From an uncultured Marivita sp. (lineage in GTDB: Bacteria > Pseudomonadota > Alphaproteobacteria > Rhodobacterales > Rhodobacteraceae), in contig CANNCS010000010.1 of the NCBI GenBank assembly GCA_947503115.1, positions 1-58,848 on the forward strand: DNA of 58,848 nt, written 5' to 3'. The position numbers and the translations under genes are program-made. This document shows positions 10,845 through 18,969 of the stretch, in pieces. A model generated the notes under the pieces. That model searched no databases. It was given only the letters and a program-made list of their open reading frames with translations, and was not told where the DNA came from. How positions within the stretch are numbered: position 1 is the stretch's first letter; each line of letters begins with the position of its first letter.

Positions 10845-12119
10845 ATGCCAGACGGGCTTTTTCAACGGATCGACGACGCGCGCGACGACCTGATCGCGCT
10901 GACGCAAGACTTGATTCGCATCCCGACGCTCAACCCACCCGGTGAAAACTACGCGGCGATCTGCGATCTGCTAGATGTGCGCCTGGCCCGCGCCGGATTT
11001 GAAACAACATGGGTCCGCGCTGAAGGCGCCCCCGGTGACAGTGACCGTTACCCACGATGGAACCTTGTCGCCCGGCACAAGGGCACCCGGCCCGGCGACT
11101 GCGTACACTTCAACTCCCACACGGATGTGGTGGAGGTCGGCCACGGCTGGACTCGTGATCCATTCGGCGGCGAGGTTGCTGACGACAAGGTCTACGGTCG
11201 TGGGGCTTGTGATATGAAGGGAGGCCTTGCCGCGTCGATCATCGCGGCCGAAGCCTTTATCGCCGAACACCCCGACTACGCTGGCGCAATCGAAATCAGC
11301 GGCACGGCGGACGAAGAATCCGGCGGCTATGGCGGGGTGGCCTATCTGGCCGAACAGGGATGGTTCGAACCGACGCGCGTGCAACACGTCATCATTCCCG
11401 AACCGCTTAACAAAGACCGCATTTGTCTTGGACACCGTGGCGGTTGGTGGGCCGAGATCGAAACCAAAGGCGAAATCGCCCACGGCTCTATGCCGTTCCT
11501 CGGTGATTGTGCCGTGCGTCACATGGGTGCGGTGCTGCACGCGTTCGAAGAAACCCTTTACCCAGCTATGGCGTCGCGTTGGACCGAGATGCCCGTCGTT
11601 CCCGAAGGTGCGCGACAATCCACGATGAACATCAATTCCATCCATGGCGGTCAACCGGAACAGGCCAGTGACTATACCGGATTGCCGGCCCATTGCGTGC
11701 CCGACAGCTGCCGCATCGTCATCGACCGCCGTTTTCTCATGGAGGAACCCATCGAGGCTGTCCGACAAGAGGTGATCGACCTGCTCGAAGACCTCAAAGC
11801 AAGGCGCGAAAACTTCGATTACGAGATCCGAGAAATCAACCGCGTGATCCCGTCAATGACAGATAAAACAGCACCCATCGTTACAACCGTACATGACGCG
11901 ATCCACGCAGTGCTGGGTCAAAATCCCACCTATGTCGCCTCGCCCGGTAGCTACGACCAGAAACACATCGATCGGATCGGCAAGCTGAAGAACTGCATTG
12001 CCTATGGCCCCGGTGTTTTGGAACTTGCACACAAACCGGACGAATGGGTCGGCATTACCGATATGCTCGACAGTGCCAAGGTCATGGCCCGCAGCCTGCA
12101 AACCCTGCTGCTGCCCTGA
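10845..12119 (+). CDS. M20-family ArgE/DapE-like deacylase
   Basis: A 424-residue cytoplasmic zinc hydrolase of the acetylornithine deacetylase / succinyl-diaminopimelate desuccinylase family. Metal and catalytic residues are visible in FNSHTDVVEVG (H92, D94), GRGACDMKGG (D123 bridging) and ADEESGG (E157 general base, E158 ligand). A dimerisation domain is inserted between about residues 195 and 310. The ATG at 10845 follows a GAGGTGA site. The exact amide substrate is not readable. Rhodobacterales encode several paralogues annotated only to family level, and neither arg nor dap partner genes are adjacent (dapA lies 10 kb away). A weak hairpin follows the stop, separating it from the convergent panC. 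Confidence 0.85.
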   Translation: MPDGLFQRIDDARDDLIALTQDLIRIPTLNPPGENYAAICDLLDVRLARAGFETTWVRAEGAPGDSDRYPRWNLVARHKGTRPGDCVHFNSHTDVVEVGHGWTRDPFGGEVADDKVYGRGACDMKGGLAASIIAAEAFIAEHPDYAGAIEISGTADEESGGYGGVAYLAEQGWFEPTRVQHVIIPEPLNKDRICLGHRGGWWAEIETKGEIAHGSMPFLGDCAVRHMGAVLHAFEETLYPAMASRWTEMPVVPEGARQSTMNINSIHGGQPEQASDYTGLPAHCVPDSCRIVIDRRFLMEEPIEAVRQEVIDLLEDLKARRENFDYEIREINRVIPSMTDKTAPIVTTVHDAIHAVLGQNPTYVASPGSYDQKHIDRIGKLKNCIAYGPGVLELAHKPDEWVGITDMLDSAKVMARSLQTLLLP

Positions 12120-12131
12120 TCGTTTCAGTTT

Positions 12132-12152
12132 CCCCAATAACTTGGGGGGTCG
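12132..12152 (+). terminator. Weak terminator-like hairpin between M20 gene and panC
   Basis: CCCCAA (12132-12137) pairs with TTGGGG (12142-12147) around a TAAC loop. The hairpin is followed by GGTCGTTTA rather than a clean T run, so intrinsic termination would be inefficient. It sits between two convergent genes. Confidence 0.4.
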
Positions 12153-12255
12153 TTTATTCTAGCGTCATTGGTCCAAACCAATTGACGACGAGGCAGCGCC
12201 GGCAACCGTTTCCGTCAAGTAAAACGCGGTTCTGCGCCCACGCAGGATCACCTTC

Positions 12256-13098
12256 TCATACCGCGATATTGTCGATCAGCCGCACCCCGGCCAGCCAAGA
12301 GGCAGCAAAAAGCCGCGACGGAACGTCGGCACTCTCCAAAAGCCCTAATCCATCTGCCGCGCGCAATTCGAGATAATCCACCCCGGTGAACCCGGCAGTT
12401 TCCAACCGCGCCAAGGCCTCGGGCAACACGTCCGACATGATCGCACCACCGCGCAAAGCCTCAGCTATGCGCTCCATCACTTCGTTCAAGACCGGTGCAT
12501 AGACCCGCGCCCGATCAGACAGCAGCAAATTACGTGACGACATCGCCAGCCCATCTTCCTCACGAATCGTCGGGCAGCCCATCACTTGGATAGGAATATC
12601 GAGGTCAGCAGCCATCCGCGTGACAACCTGCAATTGTTGATAGTCCTTCTCTCCGAAAAAAGCCTTATCCGCCTGCGTCTGCAAGAACAGCTTGGCCACC
12701 ACGGTCGCCACACCTTCGAAATGGCCGGGGCGCGTCGCGCCGCATAGGCAATCGGTCAAATCAGACACTGACACCGTTGTTGCAAATCCCTTGGGATACA
12801 TCTGATCCCCATCAGGCACCCAGATCGCATCTACCTCAAATCGCTCCAGCTTTCGCGCATCGGACTCCTCAGTGCGAGGATAATTGGCTAGATCCTCGGG
12901 ATTGTTGAACTGCTTTGGATTGACAAAGATCGTCACGATCACCCGGTCGCAGACCGCCTTGGCCGCTGCGACAAGGCTAAGATGCCCGTCATGCAACGCG
13001 CCCATAGTTGGCACCACGCCAACCACTTCGCCGCTCTGTTTCCATGGCGTGACCATCTCGAGCAGCCGGACTTTGTCCCGGACAATCGGAGCGATCAC
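12256..13098 (-). CDS. panC: Pantothenate synthetase (pantoate-beta-alanine ligase)
   Basis: PanC joins pantoate and beta-alanine with ATP to give pantothenate, the precursor of coenzyme A. The 280-residue protein has the nucleotidyltransferase HIGH-type motif in [12 protein letters not shown] (about residues 32-43), the FGEKDYQQL segment near 150 and the KMSSR-like LAMSSRN near 187. Length is normal. It starts with GTG 13098 overlapping the panB stop (GTGA), so panB and panC are translationally coupled and make consecutive steps of one pathway. The usual partner panD is not in this window. No regulatory signal is visible within the pair. Confidence 0.96.
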   Translation of the reverse strand: MIAPIVRDKVRLLEMVTPWKQSGEVVGVVPTMGALHDGHLSLVAAAKAVCDRVIVTIFVNPKQFNNPEDLANYPRTEESDARKLERFEVDAIWVPDGDQMYPKGFATTVSVSDLTDCLCGATRPGHFEGVATVVAKLFLQTQADKAFFGEKDYQQLQVVTRMAADLDIPIQVMGCPTIREEDGLAMSSRNLLLSDRARVYAPVLNEVMERIAEALRGGAIMSDVLPEALARLETAGFTGVDYLELRAADGLGLLESADVPSRLFAASWLAGVRLIDNIAV

Positions 13099-13928
13099 GA
13101 CTTGCCCTCCGGCACGGCGTCCGCGAACACATGTTCGGCTGCTGGAAACGCCCGTGCCCGCACGTCCTTGGCATAAGCCACAACCGCCGCTTCGGCCTGT
13201 TCACCCAATGTGGCGTAGCGTTTGGCGAATTTCGGTTTGAATTTGGTAAACAGCCCAAGCATGTCGTCGACCACGAGTACCTGACCATCGCAACCGGCTG
13301 ACGCGCCAATGCCAATTGTCGGGATCGGCACCTCTGCCGTGATCTGGTCAGCCAGCGTTTGCGGCACCTTCTCCAGCACAACTGCAAAGGCTCCGGCCTC
13401 TGACACCGCCTGAGCATCCGCCATCAACTGTGTACCTGCCGCACCACGACCCTGTACCTTGTAGCCGCCAAGAGTGTTGATCGACTGTGGCGTCAGACCG
13501 ATATGCGCCATCACCGGAATACCGCGGACAACCAGGAACGCGATGGTCTCGGCCATGCCCTGACCACCTTCCAGCTTCACTGCACCTGCGCCGGTTTCGG
13601 CCATGATCCGCGCCGCGTTCCGAAACGCCTGCTGAGGGCTTTCCTCGTACGACCCAAACGGCATGTCGACGACCATCATCACCCGCTGCAAGCCGCGCTT
13701 TACCGCTTGTCCGTGAAGAACCATCATCTCCATCGTCACACCAAGCGTCGAAGGCAGGCCATGCAGCACCATCCCAACGCTGTCTCCGACAAGCACAAAG
13801 TCACAATGCGCGTCCATCAACTCTGCCATCGGCGTCGTGTAGGCCGTCAAACTGACGATCGGTGTGCCGCCCTTTCGTGCACGAATATCGTCGGGCAAAG
13901 GGGCAGTTTTTTTGGCGGTGGCGCTCAT
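13095..13928 (-). CDS. panB: 3-methyl-2-oxobutanoate hydroxymethyltransferase
   Basis: PanB transfers a hydroxymethyl group from methylene-tetrahydrofolate to 2-oxoisovalerate, giving ketopantoate, the committed step toward pantothenate. The 277-residue product shows [14 protein letters not shown] near the start, then [14 protein letters not shown] with the conserved metal-binding Asp. [19 protein letters not shown] and [19 protein letters not shown] follow; these are all PanB hallmarks. ATG 13928 is preferred because an AGGAGACG site lies directly upstream. The longer reading adds a basic stretch not seen in the family. It is the first gene of a panB-panC operon, divergent from the substrate-binding protein gene. 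Confidence 0.96.
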   Translation of the reverse strand: MSATAKKTAPLPDDIRARKGGTPIVSLTAYTTPMAELMDAHCDFVLVGDSVGMVLHGLPSTLGVTMEMMVLHGQAVKRGLQRVMMVVDMPFGSYEESPQQAFRNAARIMAETGAGAVKLEGGQGMAETIAFLVVRGIPVMAHIGLTPQSINTLGGYKVQGRGAAGTQLMADAQAVSEAGAFAVVLEKVPQTLADQITAEVPIPTIGIGASAGCDGQVLVVDDMLGLFTKFKPKFAKRYATLGEQAEAAVVAYAKDVRARAFPAAEHVFADAVPEGKS

Positions 13929-14064
13929 TTGGCGTCTCCTCTGGGGTCGCATCTGCGCGCGCATCTAGCAGGGCAGTCCACACCGCGCACTGCGCAAATT
14001 GCAGCATGTGCTTGATTGCAGGACGATTCGCGCTGACAGTGAGCGCAACAACAGGAGGGACACC

Positions 14065-15540
14065 ATGACACACCACTTCCTTCGGGGCGTTGCCCTTGCG
14101 GCGCTTCTGTCTGCGCCTGCGATGGCGCAGCAGACCGATCTCACTATTGCGCTACAACTCGAACCACCACACCTCGACCCGACAAGTGCGGCCGCCGGGG
14201 CGATTGACTCTGTGCTCTATTCCAACGTGTTCGAAGGGCTCACGCGCTTCATGTCGGATGGATCAGTTGTGGCAGGTCTCGCCGAAAGCTGGGAGATCAG
14301 CGAAGACGGAACGACCTACACCTTCGCCCTTCGTGACGGCGTAAGCTTTCATGACGGCACAACAATGGACGCCGAGGATGTGAAGTTCACCCTCGACCGC
14401 GCCCGCGCCGAAGACAGCGCCAACGCTCAAAAGGCTTTGTTCGCAGGAATTTCCGAGGTCATCGTGATCGACCCTAACACGGTTGAAGTAAAACTCTCGG
14501 CAGCTGACGGCAATTTTCTATTCAACATGGCATGGGGCGACGCCGTCATTGTTGCGCCAGAAAGCATCGAGACCATCAAGCAAACGCCGATTGGCACCGG
14601 CCCTTTCAAGTTCGACAATTGGGTCCAAGGCGACCGGATCGAGATCAGCCGCAATACTAGCTACTGGGGCGACGCGCCCGCCCTCGAGGCGGCAACGTTC
14701 AAGTTCATCTCCGATCCCACAGCGGCATTCGCGGCAATGATGGCGCAGGATATCGACGCGTTTGCCGGCTTTCCGGCACCGGAGAACCTTCCACAATTCG
14801 AAGCCGACCCCCGTTTTCAAGTTCTGGTTGGCTCCACCGAAGGCGAAACGATCCTGAGTACAAACAACAAACTCCCTCCGCTGGATGATGTGCGCGTACG
14901 CGAAGCGATTGCCCACGCCATTGACCGTCAGGCGATCATCGACGGCGCGATGTTCGGTCTTGGCACGCCCATTGGTACCCATTTCGCACCGCACAATCCC
15001 GATTATGTCGATCTGACGGCGCAATCGAATTATGACCCCGAAAAGTCCAAAGCCCTTCTGGCCGAGGCCGGGTATGCCGACGGCTTCACCACAACTCTGA
15101 AACTGCCGCCGCCGTCCTACGCTCGACGCGGCGGTGAGATCATCGCATCTCAGTTACGAGCCGTGGGGATCGAGACCGAGATCACCAATCTGGAATGGGC
15201 CCAGTGGCTGGAAGAGGTGTTTCGAGGCAAGGATTTCGGCCTCACCATCGTCAGCCACACCGAACCTTTCGATATCGGTATCTATGCGCGCCCGGATTAC
15301 TATTTCCAGTATGACAACCCGACGTTCCAAGAACTCATGACCACCTTGGGCACCACCAGCGATCCGGTTGCGAGATCTGAGCTTCTGGCGCAGGCGCAAA
15401 CAATGATCGCAGATGACTACGTCAATGGCTATTTGTTCCAGTTGGCGTTCCCAACTGTCGCGGACGCTCGCATCACGGGGCTTTGGCAGAATGCACCGAC
15501 TCAGGCGACTGACCTGACCGGGGTAAGTTGGTCGGAGTAA
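14065..15540 (+). CDS. Periplasmic peptide/nickel-type ABC substrate-binding protein (SBP_bac_5)
   Basis: A 491-residue secreted protein. The signal peptide ends at about residue 20 (LLSAPAMAQ-QTD). The mature part has the family-5 solute-binding signature: LQLEPPHLDPTSA near the start, SNVFEGLTRF, AESWEISEDGTTYTFALRDGVSFHDGT, then VREAIAHAIDRQAI. Such proteins deliver peptides, opines, or similar solutes to Dpp/Opp-type permeases. The start ATG 14065 follows an AGGAGG site. No permease or ATPase gene is beside it, so it is an orphan here and must share a transporter encoded elsewhere or act as a sensor. The ligand is unknown. The following spacer is rich in palindromes and leads to a MocR regulator. 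Confidence 0.92.
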   Translation: MTHHFLRGVALAALLSAPAMAQQTDLTIALQLEPPHLDPTSAAAGAIDSVLYSNVFEGLTRFMSDGSVVAGLAESWEISEDGTTYTFALRDGVSFHDGTTMDAEDVKFTLDRARAEDSANAQKALFAGISEVIVIDPNTVEVKLSAADGNFLFNMAWGDAVIVAPESIETIKQTPIGTGPFKFDNWVQGDRIEISRNTSYWGDAPALEAATFKFISDPTAAFAAMMAQDIDAFAGFPAPENLPQFEADPRFQVLVGSTEGETILSTNNKLPPLDDVRVREAIAHAIDRQAIIDGAMFGLGTPIGTHFAPHNPDYVDLTAQSNYDPEKSKALLAEAGYADGFTTTLKLPPPSYARRGGEIIASQLRAVGIETEITNLEWAQWLEEVFRGKDFGLTIVSHTEPFDIGIYARPDYYFQYDNPTFQELMTTLGTTSDPVARSELLAQAQTMIADDYVNGYLFQLAFPTVADARITGLWQNAPTQATDLTGVSWSE

Positions 15541-15551
15541 GCCCGCCGACC

Positions 15552-15593
15552 ATGCAGCACGGTTCACAGCCCATCGCTATTCCCGTGCTGCAT
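15552..15593. repeat. 11-bp inverted repeat with 20-nt loop
   Basis: ATGCAGCACGG (15552-15562) is the exact reverse complement of CCGTGCTGCAT (15583-15593). It begins about 10 nt after the substrate-binding protein stop. It may form an RNA hairpin at the 3' end of that transcript, although no T run follows the stem. Confidence 0.8.
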
Positions 15594-15618
15594 TTACGAA
15601 ACCGAAACGCTGTTCCTT

Positions 15619-15642
15619 CAGAATCTTCGTACGAAGATTCTG
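15619..15642. promoter_or_regulatory. 24-bp perfect palindrome, candidate operator
   Basis: CAGAATCTTCGTACGAAGATTCTG is fully self-complementary over 24 bases. It lies about 100 bp upstream of the MocR start. Perfect symmetry without a loop favours a dimeric DNA-binding protein site over a transcription terminator, but a hairpin in RNA is also possible. What binds it is unknown. Confidence 0.6.
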
Positions 15643-15647
15643 GGGAC

Positions 15648-15667
15648 GCCTCATAAAATTCTGAGGC
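15648..15667. repeat. Short inverted repeat next to the palindrome
   Basis: GCCTCA (15648-15653) pairs with TGAGGC (15662-15667). The segment between contains ATTCTG, which repeats half of the core of the neighbouring 24-bp palindrome, so this may be a second, degenerate half-site. Confidence 0.5.
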
Positions 15668-15708
15668 TCGAGAAAACGCGTGGCACCCAACTAAGCAGTA
15701 AGACCAGA

Positions 15709-15737
15709 TTGCCAAGCCATTAAGTCCAATCTAGACA
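15709..15737 (+). promoter_or_regulatory. Possible sigma-70 promoter of the MocR gene
   Basis: TTGCCA (15709-15714), a 17-nt spacer and TAGACA (15732-15737). The -10 match is partial. Transcription would begin at or next to the ATG at 15744, and no ribosome-binding site is visible before that ATG, so a leaderless mRNA is possible. Confidence 0.35.
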
Positions 15738-15743
15738 TCTGCC

Positions 15744-17213
15744 ATGGCAATCCCAGTCGAAAATTTTTTCCTCAAGCCCGACACCAAAGGCACCCTTCAA
15801 GCCCGCATCCAACAAATGGTGGCTGAGGGCATTCTGTCGGGCCGGTTTCGCCGGGGCGAAAAGCTTCCTTCGAGCCGCAAACTCGCGCATCATCTCGGAG
15901 TCAGTCGGATCACTGTCACGTTGGCGTACACAGAACTTCTGGCCAACGACTATCTGACGTCACGTGGCCGATCAGGGTACTACGTTTCTGACGACGCGCC
16001 AGAACCACCGAATTTCGAAAACACGCCAAGACGGGAAGACACGGTCGACTGGTCCCGTGCGCTGGGCCAAAAATTTACTGGGGCCACAGCTTTGGTCAAA
16101 CCGCAGGATTGGGCACAATACCGCTATCCGTTCCTTTATGGACAAACCGATCCGCAATTGTTCGACCACGCAAACTGGCGGCTTTGTGCTTTGCAAGCAC
16201 TGGGCGCCAAGGACTTTTCTGCACTGACCCGTGACTACTATGATCAGGACGACCCCCAATTGGTTGAATTCATCTTGCGTCACACCCTGCCCAGACGGGG
16301 AATTGCGGCCAAGCCGGATGAAGTGTTGATCACCATGGGCGCACAGAATGCGCTTTGGATGACATCGCAGGTTTTGCTTAATCAACGCCGGCATGCCGTG
16401 ATCGAAAACCCTTGCTACCCGTCTTTGCGGGGCGTGCTGACCCAATCGCGCTGCCACCTGAGCGCGTTGGACGTTGATGAAGATGGCTTACCTCCTGACC
16501 AAATCCCCGAAAACACCGATGTGATCTTCACAACGCCAAGCCACCAATGCCCCACATCTTACACGATGCCGCTTGCCCGACGACAGGCGTTGCTGACCCG
16601 TGCACGAGCGCTTGATGCACTGATCGTCGAGGATGACTACGAATTCGAGATGGCGTATCTCAAATCTCCGATGCCCGCTTTGAAAAGCCTCGATGAAGAC
16701 GGGCGGGTCATTTATGTCGGCAGCTTTTCAAAGTCGCTCTTCCCCGGTCTCCGCCTTGGCTATCTTGTTGGCTCCGCCCCGTTCATACGCGAAGTACGCG
16801 CGCTGAGAGCGGCTGTCTTGCGCCATCCTCCCGGCCTGACTCAGCGCACAACAGCTTATTTCCTCAGCCTCGGCCATTACGACAGCCTGATCCGACGCAC
16901 GGGAAAAGCCTTGAATGATCAGCGCGTGATCATGGAGCACGCAATCCGCAAATACGGCCTGACAATCGCAGGCAAAGGGACATACGGTGGATCTAGCTTT
17001 TGGATGCAAGCGCCAGATCACGTCGATTGCGAAGATCTAGCCAAGCGTCTGAGCAAAGTTGGTGTATTGATCGAACCAGGCACCGCCTTTTTTGCCGGAG
17101 AGGCGCCACCACGTAATTATTATCGCCTTGCCTACAGCTCGATCGCGCAGGCTCGAATTGACCCGGGCGTAGCTGAGATTGCCAAGGCCATAGAAACCAC
17201 GCCGTTCACATAG
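15744..17213 (+). CDS. MocR-family regulator (GntR DNA-binding domain fused to aminotransferase-like domain)
   Basis: A 489-residue fusion. The N-terminal GntR winged helix (about residues 15-80) includes KLPSSRKLAHHLGVSRITV, the recognition-helix region. It is followed by a class-I aminotransferase-like domain, with the PLP-binding Lys expected in YVGSFSKSLFPGLRLGYLV. MocR regulators sense PLP or amino-acid derivatives and usually control nearby genes for transport or amine metabolism. Candidate targets here are the orphan substrate-binding protein upstream and the gene itself, through the palindromes in the spacer; this is inference. The ATG has no visible ribosome-binding site. The 3' end overlaps the convergent FAD oxidoreductase by 8 bp. 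Confidence 0.92.
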   Translation: MAIPVENFFLKPDTKGTLQARIQQMVAEGILSGRFRRGEKLPSSRKLAHHLGVSRITVTLAYTELLANDYLTSRGRSGYYVSDDAPEPPNFENTPRREDTVDWSRALGQKFTGATALVKPQDWAQYRYPFLYGQTDPQLFDHANWRLCALQALGAKDFSALTRDYYDQDDPQLVEFILRHTLPRRGIAAKPDEVLITMGAQNALWMTSQVLLNQRRHAVIENPCYPSLRGVLTQSRCHLSALDVDEDGLPPDQIPENTDVIFTTPSHQCPTSYTMPLARRQALLTRARALDALIVEDDYEFEMAYLKSPMPALKSLDEDGRVIYVGSFSKSLFPGLRLGYLVGSAPFIREVRALRAAVLRHPPGLTQRTTAYFLSLGHYDSLIRRTGKALNDQRVIMEHAIRKYGLTIAGKGTYGGSSFWMQAPDHVDCEDLAKRLSKVGVLIEPGTAFFAGEAPPRNYYRLAYSSIAQARIDPGVAEIAKAIETTPFT

Positions 17214-18246
17214 AGGCCTCGACCCGGAAACCCTCCGGAATGCTGTCGCGCCCATCAAGCACCAATTCCGCCATCACTTCGGCCACTTTGGGTGCCATCC
17301 CAAAGCCGATCTTGAACCCGCCATTGGCGATAAAGTGCCCCTCGCGTCCGGGCCACGCCCCCAACATCGGCGCACGTGATCGGGCACGCGGGCGCACTCC
17401 AGCCCAGCGATCCACCACCGGCGCGTCTGCAAGCATGGGCATGGCCACAGCGGCGCGGGCAATCAGGTCGTCGCATTGGTCATCCAGACCGTCCGGGCTT
17501 TCGAACTCTCGCTCACTGGTCGATCCGATTGCGACCGTCCCATTTGCGTGCGGAATGATGTGCAAACCATCGACAAAGACCTGCGGCACCGGCCCCGCAT
17601 CATATCCCAAAGCGGCGGATTGCCCCTTGATACCAGCTCCAACCGATTTGCCGATTTCATCGGACAGCTCCAGCAAACCACGCCAGCCAGCCGCCCAAAT
17701 TACGGCACCCTGATCAGGCGCTTCCCGCACGACCTCGACACCGCGCGCCCGCAACGCAGCAACCAAAGCAGTACAAGCTTGCCTTGGATGCATCCTGCCG
17801 GTCAACGTGTCCCGGATCAGGAACCCCGAAGGCGAAAGTGGCGAAAATGCCCCGGCATCTTCGACAGCAATCACCTCCCACACAGCCCGCCCCTGCCACA
17901 AGTCGCGTGCGCCATCACAGCGTGAACGAGCCAACGCCAAGGCGTGGTCATCGGCAATCGGCTGTAAACGCCCAGTGCGCCCATACCCCGGATCGACACG
18001 CCCAACGGCCTGCACATCAGCCCAGAAGGCCTCGGCCATAAGCAAGCTTTCCAACTGAAACGCCTTCTTGTCGTTCCAGTTCTCCGGCACATGCGGCGCC
18101 AAAGCTCCAACCAGTCCACCGCTTGACCCGGACCCTGCCCCATGCGGGTCGACCACCTGCACATGTGCGCCACGTTGTGTCAAAACCCACGCGATGCTCA
18201 GGCCAAAGATACCCGCTCCGCGCACCGTAATTTCGGGCATTGCCAT
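17206..18246 (-). CDS. FAD-dependent amino-acid oxidase-type protein, possible MnmC(o)-like
   Basis: A 346-residue DAO-family flavoprotein. It has the N-terminal dinucleotide fold ITVRGAGIFGLSIAWVL (GxGxxG at about 11-16), a GRLQPI segment near residue 90, and the C-terminal FIANGGFKIGFGMAP, which closes the FAD site. Relatives include ThiO glycine oxidase and the oxidoreductase half of MnmC, which removes the carboxymethyl group from cmnm5U34 in tRNA. The gene lies divergent from mnmD with only 47 bp between starts. This makes a separated MnmC(o) activity plausible, though ThiO-like or other D-amino-acid oxidase activity cannot be excluded. The start ATG 18246 follows a GAGGAGA site. The 3' end overlaps the MocR gene by 8 bp. 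Confidence 0.75.
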   Translation of the reverse strand: MAMPEITVRGAGIFGLSIAWVLTQRGAHVQVVDPHGAGSGSSGGLVGALAPHVPENWNDKKAFQLESLLMAEAFWADVQAVGRVDPGYGRTGRLQPIADDHALALARSRCDGARDLWQGRAVWEVIAVEDAGAFSPLSPSGFLIRDTLTGRMHPRQACTALVAALRARGVEVVREAPDQGAVIWAAGWRGLLELSDEIGKSVGAGIKGQSAALGYDAGPVPQVFVDGLHIIPHANGTVAIGSTSEREFESPDGLDDQCDDLIARAAVAMPMLADAPVVDRWAGVRPRARSRAPMLGAWPGREGHFIANGGFKIGFGMAPKVAEVMAELVLDGRDSIPEGFRVEASM

Positions 18247-18293
18247 TCCGGTCTCTCCTCGCCAAGGTTCAGCTGTCGCTAAGGTATGTCATC

Positions 18294-18968
18294 ATGAAAC
18301 TCCAGACGGAACCGCTCGACTGGCGCGATGGGGATGTTCCTGTCTCCCGCCGGTTCGACGATCCCTATTTTTCGCTCGACAACGGGTTGGCCGAAACACA
18401 CCATGTGTTTCTGGCTGGCAACGACCTGCCCGCACGATTCAAGGACGGGTTCCACATAGCCGAACTTGGTTTCGGTACAGGCTTGAACCTTTTGGCAACG
18501 CTTGACCTCTGGCGGTCCCACGAACAATCCGGAACTCTCCACTTCACCAGCTTCGAGGCATTCCCGATGCAAGCCGATGACATGATCCGGGCGCAACAGG
18601 CCTTCCCGGACCTTGCCTCAATCGCCGAGGAACTCGCCCCCTTTTGGGCTAATGGCGCAAAGGAAATCACCCTACCGGACCTCAAATTTGCCCTCATCGA
18701 AGGCGATGCACGCATCACGCTTGCATCCATGCCCATCCCTGCCGACGCTTGGTTCCTAGACGGATTTTCCCCAGCGAAGAACCCCGAACTGTGGGAACCG
18801 GATCTTCTGTCCCTTGTGGCCCAAAAGACCGCCCCGAATGGCACTGCAGCCACCTACACTGCGGCCGGTCACGTTCGCCGCGCCCTTGATGCCGCGGGCC
18901 TGACCACGACCCGGGTTCCCGGATTTGGCCGCAAGCGGCACATGACCATCGCCCGGAAAGCCCTCTGA
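18294..18968 (+). CDS. mnmD: tRNA (mnm5s2U34) methyltransferase, MnmD/MnmC methyltransferase domain type
   Basis: MnmD methylates the aminomethyl group at C5 of wobble uridine 34 in some tRNAs, giving mnm5(s2)U. The 224-residue protein carries the DUF752-type features: SRRFDDPYFS near the N-terminus, then the SAM motif IAELGFGTGLNLLA (about 59-72), the catalytic-site WFLDGFSPAKNPELW and the C-terminal PGFGRKRHM. In E. coli this domain is fused to an FAD oxidoreductase as MnmC; here it stands alone next to a divergent FAD oxidoreductase. ATG 18294 gives the normal N-terminus; the ATG at 18240 would overlap the divergent gene. The DMT transporter gene starts 1 nt after its stop. Confidence 0.92.
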   Translation: MKLQTEPLDWRDGDVPVSRRFDDPYFSLDNGLAETHHVFLAGNDLPARFKDGFHIAELGFGTGLNLLATLDLWRSHEQSGTLHFTSFEAFPMQADDMIRAQQAFPDLASIAEELAPFWANGAKEITLPDLKFALIEGDARITLASMPIPADAWFLDGFSPAKNPELWEPDLLSLVAQKTAPNGTAATYTAAGHVRRALDAAGLTTTRVPGFGRKRHMTIARKAL

Positions 18969-18969
18969 T

